Positions 7,094 to 7,305 of a stretch of DNA of 7,305 nucleotides are shown here, in pieces. The notes under the pieces are model-generated. The model searched no databases. It worked only from the letters and a program-made list of their open reading frames with translations, and was not told where the DNA came from. This DNA comes from Streptococcaceae bacterium (lineage in GTDB: Bacteria > Bacillota > Bacilli > Lactobacillales > Streptococcaceae): contig JAIRLR010000103.1 in NCBI GenBank assembly GCA_031259195.1, forward strand, positions 1 through 7,305. The letters are read 5' to 3'. Position 1 is the first letter of the stretch; the number at the start of each line of letters is the position of its first letter. The position numbers and the translations under genes are program-made.

Positions 7094-7144
7094 CCTACAT
7101 CAAAACGCAATCTTTTTAGTTAACTTAAAATTAATTTACTTCTT

Positions 7145-7173
7145 AATTTATAAAAAGGCAAGTTGTAATTCAA
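7145..7173 (-). promoter_or_regulatory. Candidate promoter of the flippase gene
   Basis: On the minus strand TTGAAT (7168-7173) and TAAATT (7145-7150) are 17 bp apart, with a predicted leader of about 45 nt before the start at 7093. The surrounding AT-rich DNA offers other near matches, so box assignment is tentative. The -35 lies within the second copy of the 23-bp motif. Confidence 0.4.
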
Positions 7174-7182
7174 AACCGTCCA
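7160..7182 (-). repeat. 23-bp promoter-associated motif, copy 2
   Basis: Read on the minus strand from 7182, this matches copy 1 (5367-5389) at 19 of 23 positions, including TGGACGG and TTACAA. It lies upstream of the flippase gene and next to the AATGTC boxes at 7187-7236. Confidence 0.55.
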
Positions 7183-7186
7183 CTGA

Positions 7187-7236
7187 AATGTCGCTGCTCA
7201 GTGATAATGTCTTGATAGATGTTCATCGAAAATGTC
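7187..7236. repeat. Row of AATGTC boxes beside the 23-bp motif
   Basis: AATGTC occurs at 7187-7192, 7206-7211 and 7231-7236, with a near copy (GATGTTC) at about 7219-7225. The spacing is 19 and 25 bp, roughly two helical turns. On the minus strand the stretch is also open and reads GTFSMNIYQDIITEQRHFSG before a TGA. This could be the terminal part of an insertion sequence with repeated transposase-binding boxes, or regulatory sites for the flippase gene. Nothing else is recognised in 7094-7305. Confidence 0.35.
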
Positions 7237-7260
7237 CCAAAGCTAAAAAAATTTTTTCTT

Positions 7261-7293
7261 AAAATTTAGTAAATTTATACTTAACTAAATTTT
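7261..7293. repeat. AT-only inverted repeat
   Basis: AAAATTTAGT (7261-7270) and ACTAAATTTT (7284-7293) are perfect 10-bp complementary arms around a 13-nt loop. Neither side carries a clear T-tract in the correct position for a terminator on the minus strand, and composition alone makes such palindromes likely here. It may be the end of a gene or element beyond the right edge. Confidence 0.35.
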
Positions 7294-7305
7294 GAGTAGG
7301 GAAAT

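Noticed and set aside
1..7305. CRISPR array, tRNA or rRNA genes, riboswitch, phage or toxin-antitoxin module
   Set aside because: No regularly spaced repeats, cloverleaf sequence, conserved riboswitch core or small paired genes were found on either strand.

Overview
The window is an AT-rich stretch of a low-GC Gram-positive chromosome, most probably a member of the Lactobacillaceae. The four intact proteins read as Lactobacillales-type housekeeping proteins. Every gene I can support lies on the minus strand, so the transcriptional order runs from high to low coordinates. Species cannot be named from the sequence alone.

Layout in transcription order: (a) 7094-7305, a gene-free edge with a candidate promoter, a row of AATGTC boxes and an AT palindrome. 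(b) 5444-7093, a polytopic flippase of the MurJ/YtgP type. (c) 5245-5443, a spacer with a solo repeat end, a 23-bp motif shared with (a) and a candidate promoter. (d) 3619-5244, an ABC-F ATPase of the YkpA/YbiT type. (e) 3280-3591, the two ends of a ytoI (DRTGG/CBS) gene whose middle is gone, with a 122-bp MITE-like element in its place. (f) 2305-3264, an NrnA-type DHH phosphoesterase. (g) 2110-2308, a degraded phnA/yjdM zinc-ribbon gene that overlaps nrnA by ATGA and is broken by a frameshift, a lost zinc cysteine and a 3' truncation. (h) 99-2015, mnmG (gidA). (i) 1-121, the front of a truncated transposase frame that runs off the left edge.

The intact genes serve cell-wall precursor export (MurJ-like), ribosome function (ABC-F), RNA and nucleotide turnover (NrnA) and tRNA wobble modification (MnmG). 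The ABC-F gene, the ytoI remnant, nrnA and the phnA remnant are close enough to share a transcript.

I do not see a new defence, secretion or biosynthetic system. The notable theme is genome erosion by small mobile sequences. One repeat end (core AGAACCTGT) sits at the broken ytoI gene, at the broken phnA gene and just past the stop codon of the flippase gene. The last 15 codons of mnmG appear to come from an insertion-sequence remnant read out of frame. A separate 23-bp motif overlaps the candidate promoters of two genes. Family assignments come from recognised motifs, not from database searches.
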